Shown: positions 46,996 through 58,451, counted from the first letter of the stretch. The stretch is 64,000 nt of DNA from Sapria himalayana (GCA_029783825.1 JAREIK010000385.1:2834501-2898500); one strand, 5' to 3'. The notes: a model not told the origin generated them from the letters alone. Translations and numbers: made by a program.

Positions 46996-49900
46996 ATGGA
47001 CGGCATACTATTGCATGGAACTTTACATGCCACGGTTTACGAAGTGGATAAACTTCACCATGGAAGCGATGGCCATTTTTTCCGCAGGGTACGCATCTGA
47101 TAATCTACCTGTATGCGATCGTTCATATTTTATGTAGATTTTGGTTATGATCGGCTTTAATCCGACATGAATTCAGTTTCTCTATAGCAGATTAATGTAA
47201 TTGTGCTTGTGGCTTTCACGCCGTATCGTATCGTATCGCACAAGCTCTTTTCAGCATCATCGATGCTTGGCTCAAATAAAATCATTGCCAATCGATGCTA
47301 TTCTATGATTCTTTGACGATTTTATTGCTTCAAAAAGCTGTCGATCTCTTGCACTGCTCACACGTGATTTTGATTCAATACTGCATCTCGTTATTTACTT
47401 TTCCACGTCAGATAGATCAATTTCTGAGACTACAAAGAGAAAGTTGTCTGTAATTTGACAAAAAAGAAGGCTGGAGATCTCCTCACATTTAGGCTGTCTA
47501 TATTTTAATGTGAAATGCGCGAATGAATAACATTGCAGGGGCGATGAACTATGGTTTTTCCGGATCTAAGCATGGTTTTAGCTGCAGATTATCTGCAACA
47601 AATAACCAAGCTTGGGAAGATGATGATGCTCGATGCTATTGTATTTGGGATGATAGAGCTTGATGAAAATGTTATGTTTCTCAATTTTACTATTCCTCGT
47701 GTGAAATAACTGGATCTGACTTGTTCTTGTAGCTAATGGCGAACATAGAGGAGACTGTTGGATTTGGAAAGGGGATGGGCAAGCTATATGCAACTATCGA
47801 TCTGGAAAAGGCCAGGGTCGGGAGAACGCGAATCCTGGAAAATGAACAAAGCAACCCCAGGTGGTACGAATCATTTCACATTTACTGTGCTCACGTAGCT
47901 TCCAATGTGATATTCACTGTGAAGGACGATAATCCGATTGGGGCGACATTGATTGGGAGAGCGTATGTGCCAGTGGAAGATCTGCTAGATGGTGAAGAAG
48001 TGGACAGGTGGGTTGAGATTCTGGATGCAGAGAAGAACCCTATTCATGGAGGTTCCAAGATCCATGTTAGGCTTCAATTCTTCGATGTTACCAAAGATCG
48101 CAACTGGGGCACGGGGATAAAAAGCGCAAAATACCCTGGTGTGCCATACACCTTCTTCAGTCAGAGAAAATCATGCAGAGTTTCCTTGTACCAAGATGCT
48201 CACGTGCCAGACAACTTCACCCCAGAAATTGCTCTCGCAGGAAGCAACAACTATAGGCCAGGCAGGTGCTGGGAAGATGTGTTTGATGCAGTATGGAACG
48301 CAACCCACCTGATTTACATCACCGGGTGGTCTGTTTACACAGAAATCAGGCTGATAAGAGATTCGAGGAGATCAAGACCAGGAGGGGACATTCTGCTGGG
48401 AGAGCTGCTGAAGAAGAAGGCAAGCGAAGGTGTTAGGGTTCTTATGCTCATTTGGGATGATAGAACTTCCGTTGGGTTGTTGAAGAAGGATGGATTAATG
48501 GCGACTCACGACGAAGAAACTGAGCATTACTTTCAAGATTCCGACGTGCACTGTGTTCTGTGCCCTCGAAATCCTGATGATGGCGGTAGCATTGTTCAGG
48601 ATCTTCAGGTATCAACCATGTTTACTCATCACCAGAAGATCGTGATCGTCGACAGTCCGCTTCCAAATGGGAATTCACAGAGCAAGAGACTCGTTAGCTT
48701 TGTTGGTGGGCTTGATCTTTGCGATGGCAGGTATGATACCCCTTTCCATTCACTTTTCCGAACGTTGGACACAGCCCACCATGATGATTTTCATCAGCCA
48801 AACTTTGCTGGTTGCTGCATCACAAAAGGTGGGCCGAGGGAGCCTTGGCACGACATCCATTGTCGTCTCGAAGGACCCGTCGCTTGGGACGTGTTGTTCA
48901 ACTTCGAGCAGAGATGGAGAAAACAAGGAGGAGCGGATCTTCTCGTGAAGCTGAGAGAACTCGAACACGTGATCATTCCTCCTTCCCCCGTCATGCTTCC
49001 GGATGATGAAGAATCGTGGAGCGTCCAGCTGTTCAGGTCCATCGATGGTGGCGCTGCGCATGGTTTCCCCGACGCGCCCGAAGACGCAGCCCGAGTCGGG
49101 CTCGTCAGTGGAAAGGATAACATAATCGATCGGAGCATCCAGGATGCTTACATCAACGCCATCCGGCGAGCAAAGCGATTCATCTACATCGAAAATCAGT
49201 ATTTTCTTGGAAGCTCGTTTGGTTGGAATGCCGATGGCATCCAGCCGGAGGACATCAACGCTTTGCATCTGATTCCCAAGGAGCTGACTCTCAAGATAGT
49301 GAGCAAGATCGGAGCCGGCGAGAGATTCACCGTTTTCGTCGTCGTTCCGATGTGGCCGGAGGGGATTCCGGAGAGTGGTTCCGTTCAAGCAATACTAGAC
49401 TGGCAGAGGAGGACGATGGACATGATGTACAGAGAAATCGTGAACAGTCTCCGAGCTCGAGGTGTAGATGAAGACCCCCGCAGCTACTTGACCTTCTTCT
49501 GCCTTGGAAACAGAGAAACAAAGAAAAATGGCGAATATGAACCATCGGAATGCCCGGAGCCTGATTCCAACTATATCAGAGCACAGGAGGCTCGACGATT
49601 CATGATCTACGTCCATGCAAAGATGATGATTGGTAACATGATCCATATCTTAGAAAACCAAATTACAATTTCAAGGATCCTCCTACTGTTCTTGCATCTT
49701 TTTTTTTTTTTCAGAAACATGCTGTTCGTGTTGCAGTTGATGACGAGTACATCGTAATTGGGTCTGCGAATATCAACCAGAGATCAATGGACGGTGCGCG
49801 GGACTCAGAGATGGCAATGGGAGGATACCAACCACATCATCTGGCTGCAAGGCGGCCACCACGGGGACAGATCCATGGCTTCCGCATGGCGCTTTGGCAC

Positions 49901-50170
49901 GAACACCTCGGCATGCTCGACGAGACGTTTCTTCAACCTGAGAGCGAGGAGTGTGTCGCTAAGGTGAACCAGATCGCCGATAAGTACTGGCATCTGTACT
50001 CCGGCGACACTTTAGCACATGATCTCCCCGGCCATTTGCTCCGATATCCAATCGGAGTAGCCGGCGATGGCAGCGTCACTCAGCTTCCCGGAACGGAGTT
50101 TTTCCCCGACACAAACGCCCCCATTCTCGGCACCAAATCTGATTATCTCCCTCCCATACTTACAACCTGA
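46996..50170 (+). CDS. PLDα: Phospholipase D alpha
   Basis: Coding exons 46996-47088, 47733-49632 and 49737-50170, all with GT-AG borders and matching phase, give 808 residues, the normal size for plant PLD alpha (about 810). The N-terminus [20 protein letters not shown] begins the C2 domain (calcium-dependent membrane binding), which runs to about residue 150. The first catalytic HKD motif is in [14 protein letters not shown] and the second in [20 protein letters not shown], the latter split by intron 2. [16 protein letters not shown] and the C-terminal [13 protein letters not shown] are family hallmarks. The enzyme hydrolyses phosphatidylcholine and related lipids to phosphatidic acid plus head group, moves between cytosol and membranes, and serves stress, ABA and lipid signalling. 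Minor changes ([15 protein letters not shown]) look neutral. No lesion is seen, so the gene should be functional. Confidence 0.96.
47089..47732 (+). other. PLD alpha intron 1
   Basis: CGCAGG|GTACGC to TTGTAG|CTAATG, 644 bp, phase 0. Removing it joins FFRR to [12 protein letters not shown], as homology requires. The ATG at 47736 is therefore internal. Confidence 0.9.
49633..49736 (+). other. PLD alpha intron 2
   Basis: ATGATTG|GTAACA to TTGCAG|TTGATG, 104 bp with a T13 tract. It is read through by an open frame that would give a false C-terminus. A second TTTTTCAG at 49713 is a possible but frame-breaking acceptor. Confidence 0.9.
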
Positions 50171-50585
50171 GCCAATATACTCACTCCTTTACTTGAGTTT
50201 ACGAATAACACGCCTTTGGCAAGTATATTTTTTTTTTTATTTTAAATAATGTTTTCCACTGGAATTATATTTTTGGGATTTGTTTTGCAATGAAAAAGTT
50301 CTAATTACTGTTTAAAGTTCACAACTTCGAATTCCAGGCTTTTGCAATGCCAATCGTCATTTTAAAGATCACAAAAAATTGCATGGACACAATGTAGAGG
50401 ATCTGTTTGCACTTGAATAACTAGGCTACTGCATATTCTTAACAGTAGACTAATGAAGTTAAAAATAATAATTTAGTTAATTTATTTAATTATTTTACCT
50501 TTTGGTGCAAGAAAAATTGTAAATCCTATTTTGCCCTTTAACTGTGATTAAAAAAATTTAACTAACTTGCAAACTAAATTAGTCA
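50171..50585 (+). other. 3' UTR of PLD alpha and spacer
   Basis: T-rich sequence follows the TGA. No firm poly(A) signal is assigned. No other gene. Confidence 0.45.
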
Positions 50586-50587
50586 AC

Positions 50588-50652
50588 AATATAACTGGGA
50601 TTCGAACTGACTTGATTTACATAACAAATCAGCCTCGACCACACTACACTAT
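50588..50652 (-). repeat. tRNA-like relic
   Basis: The minus strand reads gtgtggtcgaggctgattt (A-box-like), a 7-bp stem around gttatgt like an anticodon arm, and cagttcgaatccca (B-box-like). The acceptor stem is not convincing, so this is a tRNA-derived repeat or pseudo-tRNA. Confidence 0.4.
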
Positions 50653-50742
50653 ATAAATTAAAAATATTTTAAAAGTATTTATAGATATATAAATTTATTC
50701 TATGCATTTATATATATTTAAACATAAACATATATAAATATA

Positions 50743-50744
<2 letters not shown>

Positions 50745-50784
<40 letters not shown>
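50745..50784. repeat. (TA)n microsatellite
   Basis: About 20 AT units. Confidence 0.9.
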
Positions 50785-50786
<2 letters not shown>

Positions 50787-51105
50787 ATTTGTTTCATGAA
50801 TGTGTTATTTGAAGTGAGTTCAAATCCTAAATGTGTTATTAATTGATTCAGTGTAAATCAAATTTTATTTTATTTTTTTATTATTATTTTTTAATTACTG
50901 ACACGATTGAGTTTTGAAGATTTAGTGCATAAAAATAATAAAATAAATAATATTTTATTTTTTAAAATTTTTTTATTTTATTCAGTGTAAATCAAAATTT
51001 TTAGTGCCCCAAAACAGAATTATTTTGTGTTTCGATGATTTTTTTAAAATTTTTTTTAAAAAAATATATATTTTATAATTAGTACACCAAAACACAAATT
51101 CCCCT
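50785..51105 (+). repeat. Repeat family C, copy 3
   Basis: gattt...gagttcaaatcct and the tail aattagtacaccaaaacaca match the B-box and tail regions of copies 1 and 2; the middle is more diverged. Confidence 0.45.
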
Positions 51106-51570
51106 TAATTCAATGTGATGGTGTGGGTGTGGGCTAGCCACTAGGTCAAGCATCTAAGTAAATGAGTATTGTCTTTTCCTACCTAAAAAAGCATTGGTTA
51201 GCCCAACTGATCAGCCATTTTGTTGTACCTAAATACAATAAGTTTGCTTGATGGAGCACAAGCCTACACCATGCCACGCCAGATCATCCAAATACTTTGG
51301 TTTCGACTAAACAAAATGGTTCAAATCATTGATTGAGATCACAAATATGTACTGACTAGTTTGATTAAAATAAAGCCATGTGTGCGCACATACAATGCAC
51401 GCTTATACGTGTGAGTGCGCACATACAATGCACGCTTATACGTGTAAGTGCGCATGTGTATATATAATTATGTAACACACACACACACAGAATGTATATA
51501 GGAATGGGATGAGAAAGGTTCTAGTTGAATACTGACTGAATCTGCAACATGCTGCCAGAAGAAAATAAAA
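51106..51570 (+). other. Upstream region of the SHN-like gene
   Basis: Mixed composition. A 30-bp direct duplication of gtgcgcacatacaatgcacg-type sequence at 51391-51450 and an (AC)n run at 51475-51489. No coding sequence. Confidence 0.5.
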
Positions 51571-51576
51571 GCCGAC
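51571..51576 (+). promoter_or_regulatory. DRE/CRT-type core GCCGAC
   Basis: GCCGAC 255 bp upstream of the SHN-like ATG. It is the core bound by DREB/CBF factors. A single short match may be chance. Confidence 0.3.
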
Positions 51577-51711
51577 CCCATTGCAAGCTACTGTAGTTAC
51601 GCAGGAGATAACATTTGGATGCTGACCATGAACCATAAATGAGGGCATTTCCAAAACCAGTATTATTTCAACCACAAGATTCCCTCTGTGTTTATTACTT
51701 TCATCAACTCT

Positions 51712-51720
51712 CCATATATG
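51712..51720 (+). promoter_or_regulatory. TATA-like motif of the SHN-like gene
   Basis: catatatgt, about 115 bp upstream of the ATG, ahead of the CT-rich leader. Confidence 0.4.
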
Positions 51721-51751
51721 TATGATCAAATCAGTCCCAATCTTCTCTGAT

Positions 51752-51812
51752 AATCTCTCTCTCTCTCCATCCATCTCTCTCTCTCTCTCTCTCCATCCAT
51801 CCATATCTCTCA
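51752..51812 (+). repeat. (CT)n / CCAT repeats in the SHN-like 5' leader
   Basis: Two (CT)n tracts separated by ccatccat, ending 19 bp before the ATG. CT-rich leaders are frequent in plants and often length-polymorphic. Confidence 0.8.
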
Positions 51813-51830
51813 AGCTTCACATCCCCAGTC

Positions 51831-52120
51831 ATGGTTCAATCTAAGAAGTTTAGAGGTGTCAGACAGCGCCACTGGGGTTCATGGGTTGCTGAGATTCGTC
51901 ATCCAATTATGTATGAACTCCATACTCTATGTGTGTGTGTATAACTATATACATACATACATATATATAGTTCATAATGTTATTCATTCATTCATATAGT
52001 AACATTGAAATATGAATGAGAAATCCTTATATTATATGCATATATTAGAAATTATGTCTTGATTATATTTAAAACTTCATACTGTGTGTGTATGTATGTA
52101 TGTATGTGTGTATATATGTG

Positions 52121-52160
<40 letters not shown>

Positions 52161-53049
52161 GTTCTTACATATATATGTATGTAATCACATTGAATGAAAT
52201 ATGCATTTATGTATGTGTGTATGTATGTGTGTGTGTGTGTAGTTCATAATATAAATTTATTTTTGCATGTATATTATGTGTTTGCGTGTGTGTGTGTGTA
52301 CATATATATATATATTTCATAATATTATTTATTGAATGGAAAGTCTTTTTATTGTATTTATACAAGAGAGGTAATGTGTTGATGTGATGACAAATACTTT
52401 TGTACAAGAACAGTAGGTCTCAGATTTGAGACTGATTTGACACAACTTTTGATTTTAAAGAGTAAGATTATTGAAATATTAACTTATCTCAGATCATGTG
52501 CAAGAACAGAAGCATTCGTGTTAATCTCTGTGTAATCACGTTGAATCTTATAGCATACTCTAACTAGACAGGAAGAGGAGGGTATGGCTAGGAACATTTG
52601 AGACAGCAGAAGAGGCAGCCAGAGCATATGATGAAGCAGCGATACTGATGTGTGGCCATGGAGCCAAAACTAACTTTCCCGTTGGCATGCATCAGCAAGG
52701 CAGCATGGACTCATCTTCAACATCGTCGCTTCATTCTGGCTCTGCATTTTCTGGCCTCGTCACTGAGAAACTGCGCAAGTCTTGCAAATCGTTATCGCCC
52801 TCATTAACTTGCCTAAGGCTGGACGCCAGCACTTGTCACATTGGGGTGTGGCAGAAGAGCGCTGGGTCGCATTCTGCAGACAATTGGGTCATGACAGTTG
52901 AGTTGGGCAGTGTGGGGGAACAACTCCCCCCAGAGCCTGAGCCGCCTGGCTTGGGGATGGAGAGAGTGAAGCAGCTGGGCAGCGATGGCTCCGACGAAGA
53001 AGACACAGTTGCGCTGCAGATGATCAATGAGCTACTCAGCATGAATTGA
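51831..53049 (+). CDS. SHN1/WIN1-like: SHINE/WAX INDUCER-type AP2/ERF transcription factor
   Basis: Exon 1 is 51831-51910 and exon 2 is 52572-53049, with intron 51911-52571 (AT|GTATGA ... GACAG|GAAG), giving 185 residues (Arabidopsis SHN proteins are about 190-200). The AP2 domain begins almost at the start: [55 protein letters not shown], then AKTNFPV. The intron sits inside the AP2 domain at HPIM|KRR, the position of the SHN clade. C-terminal clade motifs [20 protein letters not shown] and [16 protein letters not shown] are present. SHN factors are nuclear activators of cutin and wax genes and of epidermal cell-wall traits. CG replaces the usual SG at AILM(S)G, a mild change. The gene appears intact. 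Confidence 0.95.
52082..52305 (+). repeat. (TG)n-rich intron segment of the SHN-like gene
   Basis: Several TG arrays (52084-52160, 52212-52240, 52283-52298) mixed with tatg and tata runs inside the single intron. Confidence 0.85.
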
Positions 53050-53425
53050 GGAGAAGGTGAGAATTCTGTATCGTTCTTGCCACTTACAGTACCCCTTGTT
53101 CTATATTTTTGTGCCTTCTGTAACTCTGTTCAGCACTCAGAGTGCTGTTTCGTGTTCAAGAGAAAAATTGGTTCCTTCTAATGGCAATCTGATGTAGCAA
53201 AAAAAAAAGGCAAAAAAAATGCAGTAATTGAATCATCATAATTGCTAGACATTGATAGCCATCACGGAACTTTACTCAACAACTCATATAACTCTCAACA
53301 ACGCCCATAAATCAAAGCAATTGCAAGTTTGGGAATTTGAAATTTTTTAAGTAAAAGAATAGGATGCATGTAAATCCCGTAATATCCATCGGCCCCTCAT
53401 ATATAAGCCTTGGGGCACCAGGGTC
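53050..53425 (+). other. 3' UTR of the SHN-like gene and spacer
   Basis: No poly(A) signal assigned. An A-rich stretch lies near 53200-53220. No further gene. Confidence 0.5.
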
Positions 53426-54467
53426 AAGAGGTGTCAAGTGGGCCAGCCAGGAGGCCCGGGCATAGTAGGAGGCATGGCCCAACTTAGTCATGCCTGGCCC
53501 AGCACAGCACGGTTCAAAAATTAGAACCCTTCCTGGACCTAGGTTGCGCCGGCCTGAGGCATGACTCACTTGTTTGGCTCGTTGGTATGGTCCACTGGTA
53601 CGTTGACCGTGACCCAGAACTGGGAATGTGTCATAGAGAATCAGGTAACAGGATACACGTGACCCGCCCGTGTCGAGACTCGTTTATAAAAAAATAATTT
53701 TTTTAATCGAATATATATTAGTGTGTATTTGTATATAACCACTAATCAATGATAGATATATCGGTATTAATGAATATATTGATACTTAGAATTTATGGAT
53801 ATATCGAAGATATATCGGTGGATATATCGGAAATTTTATCATTGAATGTACCCGTCATTTCCACGTAGTAGGTTTTTTTAATGAAACCCATATCGCCACG
53901 TTGATGTGGCGTATCATCCCATTGGGGCATAAGTCCCAACGACTATGCCCACGAGCGGAGCATCGGAAGAATGCGAACAAAAGCAAAAGCAGTCATAGGT
54001 AGAATACATCATGTCTACATGCAAGCATCATATTGCACAATATTGCCCTCTCTCGCCAACATGTGTTCATGCCAGGATAGCCTGAGTTTGTGTCGGGCTA
54101 GTATGGGTTCATGCCAGGCTAAGGTGGGTTTGATACGAGTTAGTCCTAGTTCCATCAAGGCTAGCTAGGGCACATGCTAATGGCTAGCCATGACTCAACC
54201 AAACATGACTCGGCCACGATCTTTTTTTTTTTTTTAAACAATGGCGTGTGTGATTCATGGGCCGAGACAAGTTTTGATTTTCCCCAACTTGAGACACGAC
54301 CCAAGCACATTTTGTCACCCAGGCTGATTTATGCCCGAACGAGCTTGTTTTGAAAGTCGTGTCTTGTTGTGGGATATTGCGGACCGTGTGCCACCACCCA
54401 CGGCCTAGCATGGCCCAGGTTGGGCCACAATGCTAGCCCACACCTATCCCATGCACAAGTTTGAGCG
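53426..54467. mobile_element. GC-rich MITE-like element, family G copy 2, interrupted
   Basis: The left end gaggtgtcaagtgggcc, then ggcccgggcat and ggcccaacttagtcatgcctggcc, parallels 38242-38400. The right end, reverse-complemented, reads taggtgtgggctagcattg. Between them lies inserted family H sequence (about 53695-53844). Interior motifs such as ggcctagcatggccc occur on both strands. The boundaries are less certain than in copy 1. Confidence 0.5.
53695..53844 (+). repeat. Family H element, 5'-truncated copy
   Basis: Contains accactaatcaatgatagat, atatcggtattaatg, tttatggatatatcg and ends ggaaattttatcattg, the same terminus as the complete copy at 56907-57109. Confidence 0.7.
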
Positions 54468-54764
54468 TGTATGGGAAAGATTTTGTGGGCCAGGCCATGG
54501 GTCATGCCAAATCTACAACACTCACTACACGTATACACTGCACATAAGCGCAAAAAAATGATAGATGTACTATATACCTATTTTTAGATATATTATCATT
54601 GTTAATTATATAATTTTAAGTTACTTTTGAGTCATTTTTATTAGCACTAACGTTTTGATGAATCATCATGAAATTCAAGATAAAATTGAAATCAAAACGA
54701 GTACAAACCAAATCAATTGAGAAAAATCATGAGAGATAATCTATTTAGGAATACTTTGAGCATT
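54468..54764. other. AT-rich spacer
   Basis: No gene seen. Confidence 0.5.
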
Positions 54765-55055
54765 TCAGAAAGGAGATCACACCAAGTGCATAAGGCTTCA
54801 ACTTTAGTGTAGTATTTAAAATAGATTAATATCTCGACAATCTTATCCATCAAAAATCAGAGGCGGTGACTGATGAGTGTCGAACCCAAAATCTACCACC
54901 GTTAGATAAAGGTACTTATTATATCACTAAGACATAATCTCTAATATATAAACATAATACATGAACTTATCATGTGATCGCTCATTTTAATATTATTCTC
55001 ACTCAAACACAAATAAATAAAAATAAAAATTCTTATAAGATTTGATGTGTTATTG
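54765..55055 (+). repeat. Dispersed repeat family A, copy 5
   Basis: agtgcataaggcttcaac, agattaatatctcgacaatctt, gataaaggtacttattatatcacta, atgtgatcgctcattttaat and ttcttataagatttgatgtg follow the family order. A further fragment of the left end is at 55215-55300. Confidence 0.65.
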
Positions 55056-56500
55056 CTTATATTAATTTTGGAAATTTCAAGATTAGCTAAAAAAAAAAAA
55101 AAAAAGGGCCCAAGATGAATTTGAAAAGGCATTGTCAAATTTGAAAAAGGATTTATCAAAATTTGAAATATATTTTCAAATTTGGAAAAGAGGCATTTTT
55201 GTATTTTGAAAAGAGATATGGAGGTCATACTCAATGCATAAAGATCATTCTTAGAGCGTGATCTAAGAGAGATTAATATCTTCCTTTATTTTTTAAGGTT
55301 TACTTGCAATATGATATCAGAGGGAGGTTCGTGCAAACCTAGGATATGAAAGAGAAAAGGTATATGTGAGGCAGCCATTTGTGACAACACAGATGCATGC
55401 TTAAAAGAGTGTGTGAGTCTATTCCATAAAGCCCAGGCTCTACTAGGCCTAGGCAATAGCACCTCACCCCGCCTTGCCATAGTCACCTCTCTCCTCCCAC
55501 AAATCAATTACTCTCAAAGCTCACTCATTAATAAATCATATTATTCCCAAAGCACCCTCCTACCACTCTCAAAAATTATAGACAAAATATTTGATTTCTC
55601 AAAATTTTACATCTTGAATTATTAAAATTTTATTATTTTATTTTAAAACTCTGAATGTTTGTAATGATGAGATATTTAATTTTTCTTTTAATGTCTTTTA
55701 ATTGATTGTATTTTATTAATAAATAAAAAATATATATAATATATAATAAAAATATATAATTTATATATATATATATATAAGGTAGAATACACATCACAAA
55801 AAAAATTTGCCTCTAGATTGTACTCAACACCTCAAGATTTCATAAGATTTGTGTCTCAAAATAACTATCAAATAAACACATTAATCACATTGTATTCCAC
55901 ATTAAAAAAAAAAAAGATCATACGCATATATAAGAGAAAACAACATTGATAGGATTACCTTTATAGATTCAGGTACTTCATATTCAAGTTTATTTTGAAC
56001 AAAACCCTCCGTAGGCAAGAAGAAATTTGGTTAAAAGACAATCCAAGCATTGCAAGAAAAGCAGCAGAGAAACAAGTTAGAAACTAGAATGGAACAATAG
56101 AAAAATTCATCACACAACTAGGGTTTTAAGCACAGCTTCGCAACAATGAGAACAACACTTCTTTAGAGACGTTAAAAAAACATAATTCTCAAGGAAAAAT
56201 GAAGAGGGTGAAAATCACTCTTGATGGTACCAGGAAAAAATCATGCCGCTAGTGATAACAGGGTGCACCCTGGCCCAGTCCAGAACAGTCTGTAGCAGGG
56301 CTGTAGTAGGGTTGCAGTTTGGGTGCGACCATGCGCTGCAGCTGCTAGGGCCAACCCTAGCTGCTGTCGGCTCAAAGCAACATGCCCTGAGGTTTGCTGG
56401 GTCAGGCTAGTCTGAGCAGCCTGAGTTGCCAAGGGTGAATTAGGATATGAAGACTCAAAAATACTTCGTAGAGCAACTCATTTTTACTAAATACACTCTC
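55056..56500. other. Spacer with a GC-richer patch
   Basis: Includes the partial family A fragment at 55215-55300, (TA)n near 55755, and a GC-richer patch at 56245-56440 whose minus-strand frame has no recognisable domain. No gene supported. Confidence 0.45.
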
Positions 56501-56504
56501 CGAT

Positions 56505-56750
56505 GTAAAACCTATACTTTCAAAGTAACGACATAACTCGTGCGATATTTTGTGCATTGTTGGCCAAAATCATTCTTCATTGTTAAGTCATTGTCTTGTG
56601 ATAAACTTCCAAAACTCAACCAGATCAACTCGTCTGAACTCTTAAAAAATCAAGCTAATTGATCTCTCATATGCTATAAGTATGATTCCATGAAAATCTT
56701 TTTACTCAATTCAATGCTCAAATAAATCATCAATAATTAATTGATTCTTG
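56505..56750 (+). repeat. Diverged direct duplication, left copy
   Basis: actttcaaagtaacgacataactcgtgcg, aaactcaaccagatcaac, and tcaagctaattgatctctcat recur in the same order at 57205-57545 with longer spacing. Confidence 0.55.
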
Positions 56751-56896
56751 TAGACTATTTACCTACCAAAGTCATGACGATACCTTAAAAGTCTGTTCTC
56801 AAAACTTCAGCTCTTAGTAGGCAATACCCTCAGGTACTATCAGAATAACAAATGATACCACTTGATCTAAAGGAACTCATAATTGTACATATGTCT

Positions 56897-57119
56897 GTTG
56901 CTACCAAGGATTAAAATATCGATTTCTACGGATATATTGGTACTTAGATTTTATGGATATATCAGATATATCGAATATATATCAGTGTATATTTATATAT
57001 GAGCACCAATCAATGATAAATATATCAGTCTTAATGGATATATCGATACTTAAAATTTATGGATATATCGGAGATGTATCGGTGAATATATCAGAAATTT
57101 TTATCATTGGTTGCTACCA
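56897..57119 (+). mobile_element. Complete family H element with 10-bp target duplication
   Basis: The element is 56907-57109 (203 bp), from aggattaaaatatcgatttc to gaaatttttatcattg. It is flanked by gttgctacca at 56897-56906 and again at 57110-57119. A 9-10 bp duplication points to the Mutator (MULE) superfamily. The interior is built of ggatatatcgg variants. The 3' terminus is confirmed by the truncated copy ending at 53844. Confidence 0.75.
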
Positions 57120-57204
57120 CTTGATCTATCACCATAATCAAATAAAAAAGTCTCCATATTTGCATTGACACTTCTAACCATCTTTATCACCACTAGCCAC
57201 GAGT

Positions 57205-57545
57205 CTAAACTTTCAACACAATAATACAACTCATGCGGCACCCCATGAGCATTTCATCAAGGATTCAACCTTTGTGCAATGTTAAACATTAGCTCTAAGT
57301 TAAACTAGTTTCCTCATATCAAAAGTTAAATTTATTAGAGGAAATGATTATAGATCCTAATCAATTTATGAAAAGTTGGCAAAAACTCTTCTTTATTGTT
57401 TAAGACTTTGACTTGCAACTAATTCTCCCAAACTCAGACAGATCGGTCTGCTTAAACACTTGAAAAATTATGTCAATTGATCTCACATGTCCCTCTAGAA
57501 CTCATTCGTATCTTTTATATTTTAATCAATCAACATATTAATCAT
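57205..57545 (+). repeat. Diverged direct duplication, right copy
   Basis: Partner of 56505-56750: actttcaacacaataatacaactcatgcgg, aaactcagacagatcggtc, ttatgtcaattgatctcaca. The family H element landed between the two copies. Confidence 0.55.
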
Positions 57546-57889
57546 TAAAAATAGTTAGAGATACTATAATTACGAATATGTGACACATGAATGAATAAGC
57601 ATAAAGTATATAACTAATGCATCCAACATTTGTTTCATGAGAATCATAAACAAGAAATGAGAAAGACATTTCCATGCAAGACATCATTAAGCTTCTTTTG
57701 GAGTGTAAAATCATGAAATTGTACCATTTTAAATGTGAATTGTACAACCATGAAAGGAATGTCATTCTTAAGAAGTACAAAAAAAGGGTAATTTTGTCTC
57801 TTCTAAAGTTAGCCCCCATTTAATTGAATAACCTTTTTCTATTCACTGGGAATTTTCTATCTACCATTGATTTTGTATGATTTTATGTT
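57546..57889. other. Spacer
   Basis: No gene seen. Confidence 0.5.
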
Positions 57890-58165
57890 TGATTATACAA
57901 ATACTAACACATTAAATCTCATAAGAACATTAAAATTAAATATATTTAGATGAGAATAATATTAAAATGACTCATCACGTGCGAATTCCTTATCTTAATG
58001 TTGGAGGTCATTTCTTGATGCGATTGCAAATACCTTCATGTATGTACAGTATATTTTAGGGTTGAGCCACATCATACACAACCTCTCCGAATTTTAAGAT
58101 AAAAACTATCAAGATATTAAGATCTCATACATACAAAGCAAAAACCTTATGCACTATATATGATC
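57890..58165 (-). repeat. Dispersed repeat family A, copy 6 (inverted)
   Basis: On the minus strand: gtgcataaggtttttgc, gagatcttaatatcttgatag, gaggttgtgtatgatgtgg, cacgtgatgagtcattttaa, tctaaatatatttaatttta, gttcttatgagatttaatgt. This is the clearest copy of the family. Confidence 0.7.
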
Positions 58166-58451
58166 TTCAATAACAAATTAGTGAAAATACGATATGCAAA
58201 TAGTATTTTCAACTCATATATCTTTATTTTTCTTAAATTGTTTGGCCAAGTGAAAAGATAATGATATATAATTTCAATTAAAATATAATTAAAGTAAAAA
58301 GTTAGTGGTTGGTATAAAAGAAAAAATGCATCATTATACAATTAGATAAAAATTGCAAAAAAATAGATGCATACATTGAATTTATGTGAGAATTTATATG
58401 ATGATCATATTGTTTGGAGAACAAAAATACATATAACAGACCCTAATTATA
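58166..58451. other. AT-rich spacer
   Basis: No gene seen. Confidence 0.5.

Noticed and set aside
48750..49388. 212-codon minus-strand open frame
   Set aside because: Exactly antisense to exon 2 of PLD alpha, which has full family homology; it is a codon-bias shadow.
49633..49757. Continuous reading of PLD alpha exon 2 into a different C-terminus
   Set aside because: It reads through an intron: the second HKD motif is restored only when 49633-49736 is removed.
56241..56432. GC-richer 63-codon minus-strand frame
   Set aside because: Composition-driven (Gln/Ala/Leu), no start context, no homologous motif.
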